Below, piece by piece: positions 27,801 to 39,046 of a DNA stretch of 64,000 bases (the stretch's first letter is position 1; each line of letters opens with the position of its first letter). The notes under the pieces were generated by a model. It was not told the origin of the DNA and ran no database searches. It worked only from the letters and a program-made list of their open reading frames with translations. This DNA comes from Floccularia luteovirens. Its lineage: Eukaryota; Basidiomycota; Agaricomycetes; Agaricales; Squamanitaceae. The stretch lies in assembly GCA_009739215.1 (NCBI GenBank), contig VSJF01000004.1, forward strand, positions 1 through 64,000, read 5' to 3'. The translations under genes were made by a program, and so were the position numbers.

Positions 27801-30800
27801 CGAGTCCAGTGATCGTGAATGAAGCATGAGCACCGGCGCCAGCGTCAAAAAAGACATATGCTTGCTGAATTGATGGAGGAACAATGGTCGCCTCGAGATA
27901 ATATCCAAATTGGCTCGTAATCTGAGCAGTGCCGGTGACGCTGATGTCAAGACTAGACGAAAAGTGAGGGCATTGTTGCTCTGCGTGGAAAATAGTGTAT
28001 GTGTCCGACCACTAGACTCAGGTGTCAAGGCGGCTTATAACACAGAATGATAGTTCCCACGTACGTGATAATTTCGACTGACCGTGTCACGAGAACGGAC
28101 AGTCGTGAGTTTCTTCAGCCATGAGTCGAAGGGACCAAACCAGCGTTTCTCGTATTCCAAAGGCTGATGGAAATCACGCCTCCGTTTAGTGTTGGTGGTT
28201 CCTGAGTCTGGCGGACTGTCAATAATCGCATCCCTGTACCAAACACTGATCAGACTATGTCTGAGAGTATTGCGAGGAAAACGCGCACCAATATCCTGGG
28301 ATATCCGTCTGAAAGCACAGATTAACAGAGCCAAGAGAAACGACCATACTCTACTCACCACGTCCGCTCGCATCCTGCAATCCTCGTCAGAGAACCCAAA
28401 ACGCAGTAACAGGCTAGCACTCACAAAACAGGACCGTTCTCTTCGGGAACAGCAAGGAAGTTATAGTCAAAAGATAATGAATATACCTTTTCCGTCGATC
28501 GTTTCCTCGTCTGATGCTCTTGTGGCAGAGCGTTCTGATCAGTATGTTCAGTCAAAGAAACAACACGAGCATAAGGTCCCAGGCCACAGGACTTGGGCAT
28601 TCGGATTATAGTATGTTCGGTTTGGCCGATGAAAATGTGTCCACAGCCTGAGTCCTCGTCATCCATCCCTTTCGAACAATAAGCGAGGACCTAAAAAAAG
28701 CAGGACTAAGAAAATTAGCAAGGTTGGTCTAAGCATTCAACTGACCGTTTGTGGCTGGTCGCTTGTCGGTGAACAGTTCGTAACCACCCAATCAGATACT
28801 ATATCCATTGAGCTGACAGAGCCAGGATTTGGGGATGAAATAAAGACATCTACACAGCTCATCAGAGGCATAATAGAGATTCCAGAGAATTCAGGAACCT
28901 CCGAATGCGGAGTCATTCTCCTCTCCGTCATCGCCGATGCCGCTTGAGCCAGAGCCCGTTGAAGACGTGTCCGATGTCCCAGTGTTGTCATCGAAGTCGA
29001 CAATGAAAGTGGCCGGTTGATCGACGTTGAATCCGTCCCCGGTGGCAGGGAATACGTCAGTCACAGGAATGGGCAAGAAGGAGGATCCTAGGAATCGTTA
29101 TGGCCAGCATCCGTGAATATTAGTAGTCTACTTACCGGCAGGTGGGTCACAGCAATAAAACCGTTTATTATTGCCAACGCACTGAGAACTTGCATCTCCC
29201 TGAATGTCGCTAACTAAATGAGAGATCAAGTCTGCCATTCCAACGGCATAAAGAATGCTCACATATCGCAATTTGACCGGTGCTACACACTGCATTCAAG
29301 CAATTGGGTGGATCTCCAACCCATCGACAGCTGGTGTAACGAGCTGATCAGGTCAATTTTCAGTGACATGGAATGTTGAATAGTACTTGAAACTTACAGC
29401 TGCAGCAGACCGACTTCGTGTTGGACTGACAAATTTCAGGACAAACTGCCCCCTTTTCAGACTCGCAAGAAATTCCGTTGTCGGTGCTTCCTTGTTTCAC
29501 GTGAGTTTGTACGACATATGGAGAGACACATGAACCTCCATTGCAGGCTGAAGAAATTAGACAAAAGTGAATAATTTGCCACAGTACGAGAAGAATTGCA
29601 AAGTTACTTACATGCGCCAAAGCATGCTCCAGGTTCTGGATCACCTGAAGAACAACAGAACGCCTTGTATCCCTGAATGCAGGTCGGATGGCCGTCGTCT
29701 CCAGTCTCATCCAGAGCTAGAACAACTTCGCCAACATTGCATTTGGCGTTACAGCTTGTTCCTCCGCCTCCACGCCAAGAGCAATTTTGAGGCTCGTTGC
29801 CCTTTGGACAGCAAAGGCGCGCAGGGTTTTTCGTTGGACATGACCCCACCATATTGGGGACCTGAGTCAGCGTAGTGAGCGAATCATATCCGGACGGACA
29901 TTGTTTGCCACATCCTGATTAAGTTGCATTGAGAAAGGCAAGCCGATTTCAGACAAAGAACGTACCAGTGACTTTGCATTGGTTGCCTGACTCGACTAAG
30001 GAGGGATTATTGATATCGATATCTGGATACAAGCCACTGAGGGCACTGTAAATACTGTCGTCCTGATCAACGGACCATATCATTGTACCTTGATAATTTT
30101 ATTAGTATCCATGAGAGGCATAAGTTTTAAATGATCAACCTCCGAGACAAATGCTATTCGCATAGTTCAACTTCATCTGCAATGTCTGAGCATCGTCGTA
30201 CTAGCACACAGCGTGAGTATCCAATGCACCACAAATACTCAGCTAACGCGTACCGATACCCATTGATTATCGTTCCATGTGATGTACTTGACGGCGGCAG
30301 CTTCATCAAATACTGGGATGAGGTCGCTAGTAGTATCCAAGAGCTTTTCGATTTCTGAGAACATAAGAGTCCCAGAACTCAGCGAGCACTCGCCCGGATC
30401 ACCCCCACCAGAAAAAGGACACCCTGGCGTGTTGCATTGCTAAATCAGTAAAGAGCTTATCAATCACCGAACACATGATGATCAGATGGAAGACAACTAA
30501 CGCCGTCGACAAGCGTGAAAGAGCGCCCATAGAAACCGATTCCGATCACCATCTGCGAAGGATTGACGCCTACATTTCGGAACAGTTGCATTGTATCCAT
30601 AATTTCAGTCAAATTTGTATGAGCTAGGACGAAGGGTCCGATGAACGGATCCGTACTGTCCCAGATGCCGTGGAGGTCATAGGTCATAATATTGACCTAA
30701 AATGACCAGTTGAGCAAAAGCTGTGATGGCGGAAGTACGATGGACATACCCAATCAGCCGACTTTAGGAGTGATGGAAGGTCAAAATGTTGGAGATACCA

Positions 30801-32069
30801 ATAACTCGAGGGCGCCGTGAAGGTTAGACCATATCCGCGAGGGGCAAAAGCTGCTTTGACTCTGGACATGAATATTGGGTAGTTTGCCCTGTCAGCAGGT
30901 ACTCCGCCGCGTTCGGAGGCCACGGGGTATTCCCAATCGATATCAATCCCGTCGAAACCATATGCCTGCAAGACTGGCAGTGTGTGCTCGATAAAAGTAT
31001 TGGTGGCGTCGAGACTTCCAACCAGATTACTGAAAATATGTTGCGTCGGCTATCCAGTCTGTTAGAGCATAGCACCAATTAGAAGTCTCCGGACATACTG
31101 GGTCATTGAAGGTCCATCCACCCACTGACAGGAAGACCTTCAGGGCGGGGTTCTTCTGCTTCAACGCAGTCGTTCGCATCCAGAGTAGATTGTCGTTGTC
31201 TTTCATCTCCTGCAGATGAAAGTCCTCGGAGATGAGAGCAAATGCGAAATTGACTGACGATAAATGGATACAAGTGCTATATAGATTGTTAATCTCTTAC
31301 TGTGCGTCAGGGTCTCGGCTGAAATTAATTCTGGAGGATAGACATCGCAAGCGCGACTGTTACTGGATACTGCCCACGCCTATTAAGCAAATAAATCAAT
31401 TGATCAAGACGTGGAGATGAGAATGATGATTACCTCGTAATAACCAATACGTCGATGTAGTGCAGTGGCTTGGTTGTCTCCACAGGACTCTTGTGCAGGA
31501 GGATTGCAGAACGACTGGCATTCAGCACCACAGAACTCTAAAACACACGTCAGTCAACAAACGATACTTACCACATAGTACCAGACAACGCTTACCTTCA
31601 GTAGTACCACAGAAACCGAACTATAGTATATATCACAATCAGCTGACAGAAGACGGAGATCCAAGAAGATGCAGACCTGACTGCAGCAAACGTTCAGAGG
31701 GCAGGTACGGTTCTCAGCCGCAGCGAATGGACCACAGTCTGCCAATGCATTACAGTTTGAAGTACACGGGCCACCAGAAGACACAGGAGTACAGAAATCT
31801 GGGCCAAATCTGAGAAGAGTTCCAGATGTGTGATATCTCGACGTTGAACAGATGCGACTCACCCGCAGAAACCAGATACTGAGTTGCAGCAGGCACCATT
31901 GCCACATGGAATAGTTGTGGTACAGCTTCCAATGGGTAAACCTGTAGAGTTGCCTTGGGCGACGATTAGATGAGGTATTCCCAAGACTTGGGAGGAATGT
32001 CAGAAAATGACTTCCGAAAATGTTGAAGAACAACTCACGGAAGAGAAGTGACACAGCGAGGATCAGCAT
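24857..32069 (-). CDS. Killer-toxin-like (subgroup C) GH18 chitinase, giant
   Basis: A secreted modular chitin hydrolase of well over 1,500 residues. Exon 1 (32039-32069) and exon 2 (from 31986) together encode a clear signal peptide ending in LIVAQG. Next come two Cys-rich hevein-like chitin-binding modules (about 31600-31960), the second with CPLNVCCSQFGFCGTTE. The GH18 barrel follows (about 31500-30000); its active-site motif DGIDIDWEYP is intact at 30924-30953, catalytic Glu included. After it lie Cys-rich repeats (about 29980-29160), an acidic linker containing DDNTGTSDTSS (near 28960-29010), and a long tail to 24857 without a known domain but recognisable from other basidiomycete GH18 proteins. 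Some thirty short introns are required; I checked several by phase but not all. The architecture resembles chitinases related to the alpha subunit of yeast zymocin, which help a partner cross chitin walls. It is divergent with a LysM gene, a known companion of this subgroup. The stop at 24857 follows the residues TWLNTLPTH. Confidence 0.88.
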
Positions 32070-32864
32070 TCTGGCACGCTGCTACGAAGGCACGACCCAG
32101 AGGTTTTGCTTCATCTCGCAGTGTATATGGGGGCGTTTATAATTGATTTGGAACGTCCAGAGAGGCACAGAGGCAGTAGGACACGGTCCGACGGAAATGT
32201 AGGTGCCATAGGGTGAGGAAGAGAAGAAGCGAGAGAATTCCTGGTCTTTAGCCAGAAACCAATCTCCATTAGTATCGTTATCGTTAATGTTATCTTCTTT
32301 TCATGGCGATGAGGTCGGAAAGCATCAGGTGTATCAGGAAGGATTTCAATATTACTACAAGTCGCCATCTGCTGTGAAAAATGATCACGTGATAGTCCTT
32401 CGCCCATGCAACTTATGGGGAGTGCAGAGTAGTCTACAAGTATAAGGTATGTTAATAACATTGCTACATATCTAGCCATTTATTAACGTGGTGCTACTAG
32501 GTATTTAGTTAGCCTATAACGAGCATGATACAAACACTATTTGCATTCTTGAAACTTCAATTATTAACGAAATAATATCTGGCCTGACCACATGCACCTC
32601 ATCTTGTTCTCTCTCATGATGGTTCTGGTTCTGTTTCCGCTTAAACGTTACACCTTCATGGAATAAGGTTTCTTTTGAACATATCTGTCAAGACGAAGCA
32701 GACAGCCTCATGGAGCCCTTTCAAGACTACATCCAACCTGAATTCACCATCCGGCGCCACTGGCCAGAGACCGATTCATGCGGCTTCATCTGTAGGCCAA
32801 ATATAACCCTATAACTCATTCCTTTTATCTCTAGGTGCCCAACTTCCTCTGCTCAGTGGACCTA
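32070..32864. promoter_or_regulatory. Shared divergent promoter region, chitinase / LysM
   Basis: The 795 bases separate two start codons that point away from each other, so both promoters must lie here. No coding frame is supported. An ATG at 32592 opens a short hydrophobic stretch but meets a stop after about 20 codons and is not needed for the LysM signal peptide. Co-regulation of the two genes is inferred from the arrangement only; I could not identify a specific factor site. Confidence 0.5.
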
Positions 32865-35799
32865 ATGGCAGAACGAATTCAAAAATGCCTGCCTCAACTT
32901 TTCGTTTTCTTTCTGCTCTTCTCTGTCGCAGATGGGCTCTCTGATTTCCAGAGAAAGCTCAAGGGACAGGAGAATGCACAGAGCGATGCCTTCCATGCCA
33001 GCTTGCTCAAACAACTGGCTGACTCTCGGTCAAATACTACTGCACCTAACAACACCCTTACATCGTCAAATCTGTCCTTGGACTGGGAAGTATCCAATTC
33101 TTTCTTCACATTCGCGACAAATGCCAGCGACAGTCTGCAGATCTATACGTCGGACTCTCTTCCGACGAATCCCGCACCTTCCAGTGCGTGTGCAGCAGCA
33201 TTGACAGCAATAATACCTTGTAACTCAACCGTTCCTCTCATGGCGTGAGTAGTTCCCATGTTTTCGTCAACATCTTGCTGATGAATCCGTTTCTCCTAGT
33301 CTCAGCCCGTACCTCTTCTCAGACGATCTTCAACTTGTCTGCACCAATGACTGCCTTGTCGGGCTCGAGTCATATCGTGCAGGTGTCGTTTCAGCATGCG
33401 GAAATTACATGATTACCGACTCAAGTAACAATACATACGCCCCAACCCTGGCACTCGACTATGTCAGTGGTCCATACACAGTGCAATGTCTTAAAGACCC
33501 GGACAGCGGGGACTTTTGCGGGCCCGAAGTCGAGTCGTTCAACACCACGAATGGTCTCTTGTCGCTCCCGACTAACGAACTATGTACATACTGTACCCTC
33601 GAGACGCTAAATGCCACACTATCTAACCCCACGAGTTATTCAATCGCCTTGGCAGACCTTCTCTCAAGTGCCATTGCCAAGTGTGGTGTGTATGTACCTT
33701 CAAACCGCCTCAGCTTCCCCCGTATCTGACCAATTTTTTCCTCTAGAAACTTTGACGACTACAACGTCACAGCCGCTCCTGGTGACCAAGTGGTCATGTC
33801 CGCTCCCTTTGGGGTGAACGCCACTGCTGCACCTACTGTCGATTGTATGCTCAGTGGCCGAAACGTCACGGCTAGCCAGGCAACAAATTGTGCCGACGTC
33901 GCTGCCCAGCACAGCGTGAGCGAGTATGACGTCTTTTCATCAAACCCATTCCTCAATGCCGACTGCACCATCGCTGCAGGCGTTGTGCTCTGCGTTCCTC
34001 AACAATGCGCCACCTACACCATCGCCGTCAACGACACGTGTCGGTCCGTTGCTCAGCTAGCAGGCAAAGTCCCCGGCACAAACCTCAACGTCACCGCATC
34101 CCAAATCCAATCCTTCAACCCTGATCTTGGGACGTACTGCCAACTGATTTCACTTCGCGTTGGGAAAACCATCTGTCTGAGTCCGAATGGAGGATGGCCA
34201 TCCGTGGGGGCAACTAGCCAAGGGAACCCATCTGCTACGCCTACAACTGTTGCACCCGTTCCAACGCCAACTGTCAGCGGCACTACCTCCGCTTGTGGAC
34301 GGTATTACCTCATCCAGGATGGTGATATCTGCCAAACTGTTTGTCTCACCAATCAAATCACCTTCAGTGACTTCCTCGTCCTTAATCCTGGTAAGTTGCA
34401 ATGGCCTCTCGTTCCTTTTCTCGCTGCTCACCCCATTATGTCCAGAGGTCGATGCCAATTGTACCAACCTGTGGCTGGGCTATTATTACTGTGTAGCTCC
34501 ATATCCGCCGCTCTCGACTGTTACCTCAGCCCCCCTCCCTATGACAAATTACACCAGTGCGACTGTTATCAGCTACCCTCTCCCTACGGCGAACTATACC
34601 ATTACCTACACTACAAGTCCTGTCACGGCTGCTGGGGTTTCCGCTCCAACAAACATCGCTGATGGCACTCGTCCTGTTGCTTGTGGAGGTTACTACGACA
34701 TCCAGGTAAATACACTAGTTCTCTATCCTCTTTCGCGCGATACTAATTCACCTGATGGTAGGCTGGTGACACCCTAGACTCTGTCGCCACATTGGTCGGC
34801 ATTAATGCATCTCTGCTTGCCATGTGGAATCTCAAGCTCAGCAATGGATCCCTGCCAGCTGTAGGCTCCGCTATTTGCATTCTCTTCCCGGAAGGCAATT
34901 ATACTTTACCCACCGTGCCACGCCCAACCAACGCATACGCCAATGCTACCACTGCCTGCGCACAATACTACACTGTCCAACATGGTGATGGATGTGGTTC
35001 CATTGAGAGCGAGTTCCTGCTTAAGAATTCCCAGTTCGATCAGCTGAACCCTGGCCTAGCAAGTGATTGTACCAACCTTCTTCTTGGTCTTGCTTATTGC
35101 GTTCTCCCAACCGTTCCCTTCTCGGCATCAAGTTCTACTGGACCGCCAGACAATGTCGCACCTGGAACGATCACTGATGGATGTACAACTTATTATACCA
35201 TCATGTCTGGTGATACTTGCAGTGTCATGGAACACAATTTCAATATTACCTTGACGGATATTACGACATGGAATCCCGAGATCAACAGCCAGTGTAGCAA
35301 TCTCCAGCTGGGCCTCGCATACTGCGTTGCCTCTAATTCTTCCACTTCAACTGGTCCGCCTAGCAATGTCGCACCTGGGACGATTACAGATGGTTGCACG
35401 GCATATTACACCATTATGTCGGGAGATACTTGCAGTGTTATGGAGGACAAGTTCAACATCACATTGACTGACATCACGACTTGGAACCCAGAAATCAATA
35501 GCCAGTGCACCAACCTCCAACTTGGCTTGACTTACTGTGTTGTCTCCAACTCGTCGACCTCAACTGGCCCGCCTAGTAATGTGGCACTGGGAACAATCAC
35601 AGATGGCTGTCTAGAATATTACACCGTCATGTCAGGCGATACCTGCTCTGTCATGGAAAGCAAGTTCAACATCACGTTGACAAACATTACGACATGGAAT
35701 CCTGAAATAAACAGTCAGTGTACCAACATCCAGCTAGGCCTAGCATACTGCGTCGCTGTAATGCTCGTAAACGATGCGCGTCCGGTATTTCCAGTATAG
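32865..35799 (+). CDS. Secreted multi-LysM protein (seven modules)
   Basis: A 903-residue chitin-binding protein in five phase-consistent exons: 32865-33244, 33300-33689, 33747-34390, 34446-34705 and 34762-35799. The ATG at 32865 gives a signal peptide (basic start, then LFVFFLLFSVADG); an upstream GTG in frame is not a credible start. The first 300 residues have conserved Cys but no named domain. Then come at least seven LysM modules with the usual YxIxxGD, NP and GxxxCV marks. The first, after QCATYTIAVNDTC, is followed by four divergent ones. The last three (about residues 683-890) are nearly identical. Many N-glycosylation sequons (NST, NVT, NIT) are present. LysM proteins of fungi bind chitin oligomers, either to shield their own walls or to hide fragments from hosts; their genes often sit beside subgroup C chitinases, as here. 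The final residues after the last module are short and unlike the rest. Confidence 0.9.
35134..35757 (+). repeat. Three tandem 213-base LysM coding repeats
   Basis: Units start at 35134, 35347 and 35560, each exactly 213 bases (71 codons), beginning at STGPP and including SGDTCSVME and TTWNPEINSQC. The copies differ at only a handful of residues. This points to recent expansion by unequal exchange or slippage, or to ongoing homogenisation. Confidence 0.95.
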
Positions 35800-36479
35800 A
35801 AACTGATGTTCGAGTTTCGGAAATGTCCGGTAAAATGAATGAGGGTGAGTGAACTCCGTTCACTTGTGTTTCAGTAACTACACTGCCAACCTGATCAGAT
35901 ATTAAAAAGAGGGCTGTACTTAGACCCCTTGATGGTGTGATCCCCAGATACCTCCAAAATGATGATGGAATACTATATTGGATTTTTATCTCCATGCAAA
36001 CAAGTCCTGTATCTGTTATCTAATAAATGTAAATTAGATATTTTGTTCATCCCTCAACTTTGAGATAACTTTCAGGCTTTCAGGTTAATAATGGCCCTAT
36101 AGGTATCTCTCACATATCAAATGTAGTAAGTGACACGCGTCACGTCACGGTCACATTGAGTCGTGACAAACAGTACTTCACTTAGAGAATATTATTAACA
36201 TAATCATCTACTACATGTTATAACATACTACTATATAATATCCCCAATCTCTATTATTATCCCATTCCAGCAGTCTGCAGTTGCATTATCAAATCCTATC
36301 TTAACTGACAATACACTAACTAATTATGAGAAGATTACATTCCCCTCTTTAGGTGATATCTGTTATAACCTTATATTCCAGACTACTGATATCTCCCTGG
36401 AATTTTGTATTTCTATATTTAGTTTCCCATCTCATTTCCATTATATCAATACATACACATATGCTCTGGCTCTGAGTGA
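35800..36479. other. AT-rich spacer to second duplication copy
   Basis: Follows the LysM stop. It is AT-rich, especially at 36170-36300, with runs of TATA/ATAA. It ends where homology to the NRPS 3' end starts at about 36480. No gene and no terminal inverted repeat were recognised. Confidence 0.5.
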
Positions 36480-36620
36480 CGGGTACAAAACCCAAATCTC
36501 TCGGTGTTGAAATACTTGGATTACCATCATTGAAAAATGACAATTGTATAATTCTATCACCTGCTTTGGCAAACGCGCGTAGCATAGGGAAATTAGATGC
36601 GAAGCGGTGATTCACGCTAC
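36480..36620 (+). pseudogene. NRPS-like gene 3' remnant
   Basis: The final coding bases of the NRPS-like gene (GTKPKSL, PALANA motifs), matching 22747-22925. About 38 bases encoding the usual C-terminus are deleted, so the frame runs into other sequence. Nothing of the A, T or early R domain lies upstream; the sequence to the left is unrelated spacer. Confidence 0.88.
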
Positions 36621-38218
36621 TTATACTGCGTAGTATTCGAGCAGAGACCTATTACCGAGCAATGTATACTTCGAAGTAACTCTACGATTGATTTGGTTAT
36701 AGCGTATGCAGGAATCAGCAATACAACAACATAACTTTTCACCAGAACATGAGTTTGCCATCAAAACACTCGCACTCCTTTCACACCAGCATTCAAAGTC
36801 CCTCTATCCTTCTCAATTGCATCCCACACTCTTCTCTCACTTGGAACACCAAGAGCGTCTAGGAGTCTCCCAGCAGCGCCAGGCAATACCGACAATAAAC
36901 AGATGCCCACCACCCTCAGGGACTCGAGTGCTGTGACATGCGTTGCATATGCGCGGGACGCATGTTCAACCTCAACCTCTTTGTTCGCGACGTCCTCGGC
37001 ATCAGCACCAACGGGACCGCGAGCAGCCCATGGTTCAAGGAGGGTGATTGTCCGATTAGCGAGCCGTAAATGTGTAATGATGGCGTCTAGGGCATCCGAG
37101 AGATCGTGGCGGACAAGGCACGCATATACCTCGGAACCCAGAGAACGCTGTGACGCATCCAGTGCGACGAGAGGTAAGAGTGGATGTTCGGGGTTTCCAG
37201 GTACGAAGGTTTCAGAATTTGCAGAGGTTGATCTCACAATGGTGGGTATCGATTTGAGAATGTCTTCTATAGATATTTGGGGAGCACGTTGCGCAGTTTC
37301 TAGAATACGAGGAGATGCGACGCGCAGAAAGTAGTTACCAAGTAAAGATTGAATCTCCTTTGAGTGTTTATCCAGCTGCGCACGAGACCAATCTACTTTT
37401 CCGTCGATCAATCAGAATTAGGGCTAGAAAAGAGTTATGGAGTAACTTACCAACATCATCTCGCCATCTCCCACCTATACGGACAAGATAGAACCTCACA
37501 GCATCGATACCGTATTCGCGAATTGCTTCACGAGGGTCAGCTACGTTACCCACACTCTTACTCATTTTGCGCCCTTCAACCGTCCAATGGGCGTGTGCTA
37601 AAAGTTGCTTTGCATGGGGCAGCTGAAGAGCGTGTAAGATTGCTGGAAGGTACAACGCATGGAAACTAAAAATTTAATAATTAGTCAGTGAATATGGGAA
37701 TAAAAATAAAACCCACCGTAAGATATCCTTCCCAATAATCTGCAAATCTGGTGGCCAACCTGCCTCATTTGGAGAACAATTTGTCCATGGGTAACCGATA
37801 CCGCTAAGATATACAAGTAAAGCGTCAAACCAGACGTATACCGTATGATCTTCATCTCCTGGAACAGGCACACCCCATGATAGGCGCGAACGAGGACGTG
37901 AGATCGACAAGTCCTCCAAAGTCGTTTCTGAGATAGGCGAGAGGTCCGCAACGATACTGGAGAGATGTTGAGCAGGAATGATTAGCGCGGCAGTACCTTC
38001 GTCTCCTTCAATCCCTACCCTGGATGCATCTCCCATCCTGTCCTGCGTTGCAGGATTATTAGTGTATTGCTCCAGCAAGGCCTCACGGAATGTAGAGAGA
38101 CGGAACATATAATTTGTCTCACTCGACCACTCGACTTGGGCACCCGTTTCCGTTGAGATAACACGAGGTGGTGTATTGGAATCACCTGGAATGTGAGTGA
38201 CTTCTGCGTCTGTATAAA
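36480..38218 (+). repeat. Direct duplication, copy B (NRPS 3' end + MetRS)
   Basis: Partner of 22747-24532 in direct orientation, about 13.7 kb away. This copy carries the intact MetRS sequence and lacks some 38 bases at the NRPS stop. Beyond 38218 the MetRS gene continues here but is cut off in copy A. Confidence 0.9.
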
Positions 38219-38897
38219 AGCATTCATCCGTTACAGAATACCACCCGGCATAGTCACCCTTATATATCAACCCTTGAGCATCAAGTGCACGCTTATCTCA
38301 AAATAAGGGCATGAGACCAGTACATGTGCAATCAGAGGACAGAGAGCTGCATACCCAAACATGTTGCACGGCACGATAATGCTCCTCTCGCGTGGTACGC
38401 ATAAAAGTCGTGTAGCTAATCTGTGCTTCATCTGCAAGTTCCTTTAAAAAGTATTATGTGAGAACACAATAGTCGAGGCGTCGCGACTCACATGAAACAC
38501 CTTACTAACTCTACCCACAAACTCTTCTTCATTACCAGCCAGGCCTGCAGCAGCAGCGGCCTTTTGTATCTTCAGCCCATGATCATCCGTACCCGTCAAG
38601 AAATAAACGGGTGATTCCGGATGCGTAAGTCTCCGAAACCTGGCAAATACATCTGCGCTAACCATTGAAGCCAGATGGCCGATATGTGGTGCTATAATGT
38701 AAAAGAAGGGCCAGTAACAGTTGTCTTTTGGTTTAGAACGAAAAATTATTGTAAAATGAAACAGACGTACGAGCATTAGGATAAAATATAGGCGTAGTTA
38801 CATAGTATGGTTTGCTTTTGCCATACTGTGAGGTACTCAGTGAGTAACTGAGCCGAGGATGGCTGTAAATGAGTCGGCAACAGCGAGCAAGAAGCAT
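36761..38897 (-). CDS. MSM1: Mitochondrial methionyl-tRNA synthetase
   Basis: A class I aminoacyl-tRNA synthetase that charges mitochondrial tRNA-Met. The ATG at 38897 begins a typical import signal: Arg- and Ser-rich, free of acidic residues ([19 protein letters not shown]). [14 protein letters not shown] then leads across an intron (38692-38770) to PPHIGHL, the HIGH motif. Further exons carry [13 protein letters not shown], the VTDECFY insertion, the [16 protein letters not shown] segment and [11 protein letters not shown] (the KMSKS loop, near 37550-37575). The C-terminal helical domain includes NYFLR and ends in KGVRVF at 36761. Exon joins I tested keep phase, and no stop interrupts them. 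This is the intact copy; the copy at 23066-24532 is dead. Whether the cell has another cytosolic MetRS elsewhere is expected but not visible here. Confidence 0.93.
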
Positions 38898-39046
38898 GTG
38901 CCATCGTCAACAACACCGACAGGAGACAATGTCTACATCACGTGATGTACATTGTATGTTTTCTCTTAAAAACATAGCAGAAAACAGTGTATATGTATGT
39001 ATGTAACACTTCTATACAGTCTAATCCCTATTCACATAGATCTACC

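Noticed and set aside
28189..28611. 140-codon plus-strand frame
   Set aside because: Antisense to the chitinase tail.
32592..32663. Upstream ATG with hydrophobic residues before the LysM gene
   Set aside because: Meets a stop after about 20 codons, and the LysM gene has its own signal peptide at 32865.
24641..36479. Transposon carrying the chitinase-LysM pair
   Set aside because: No terminal inverted repeats, target duplications or transposase were visible at either border, so I describe it as an insertion of unknown mechanism.
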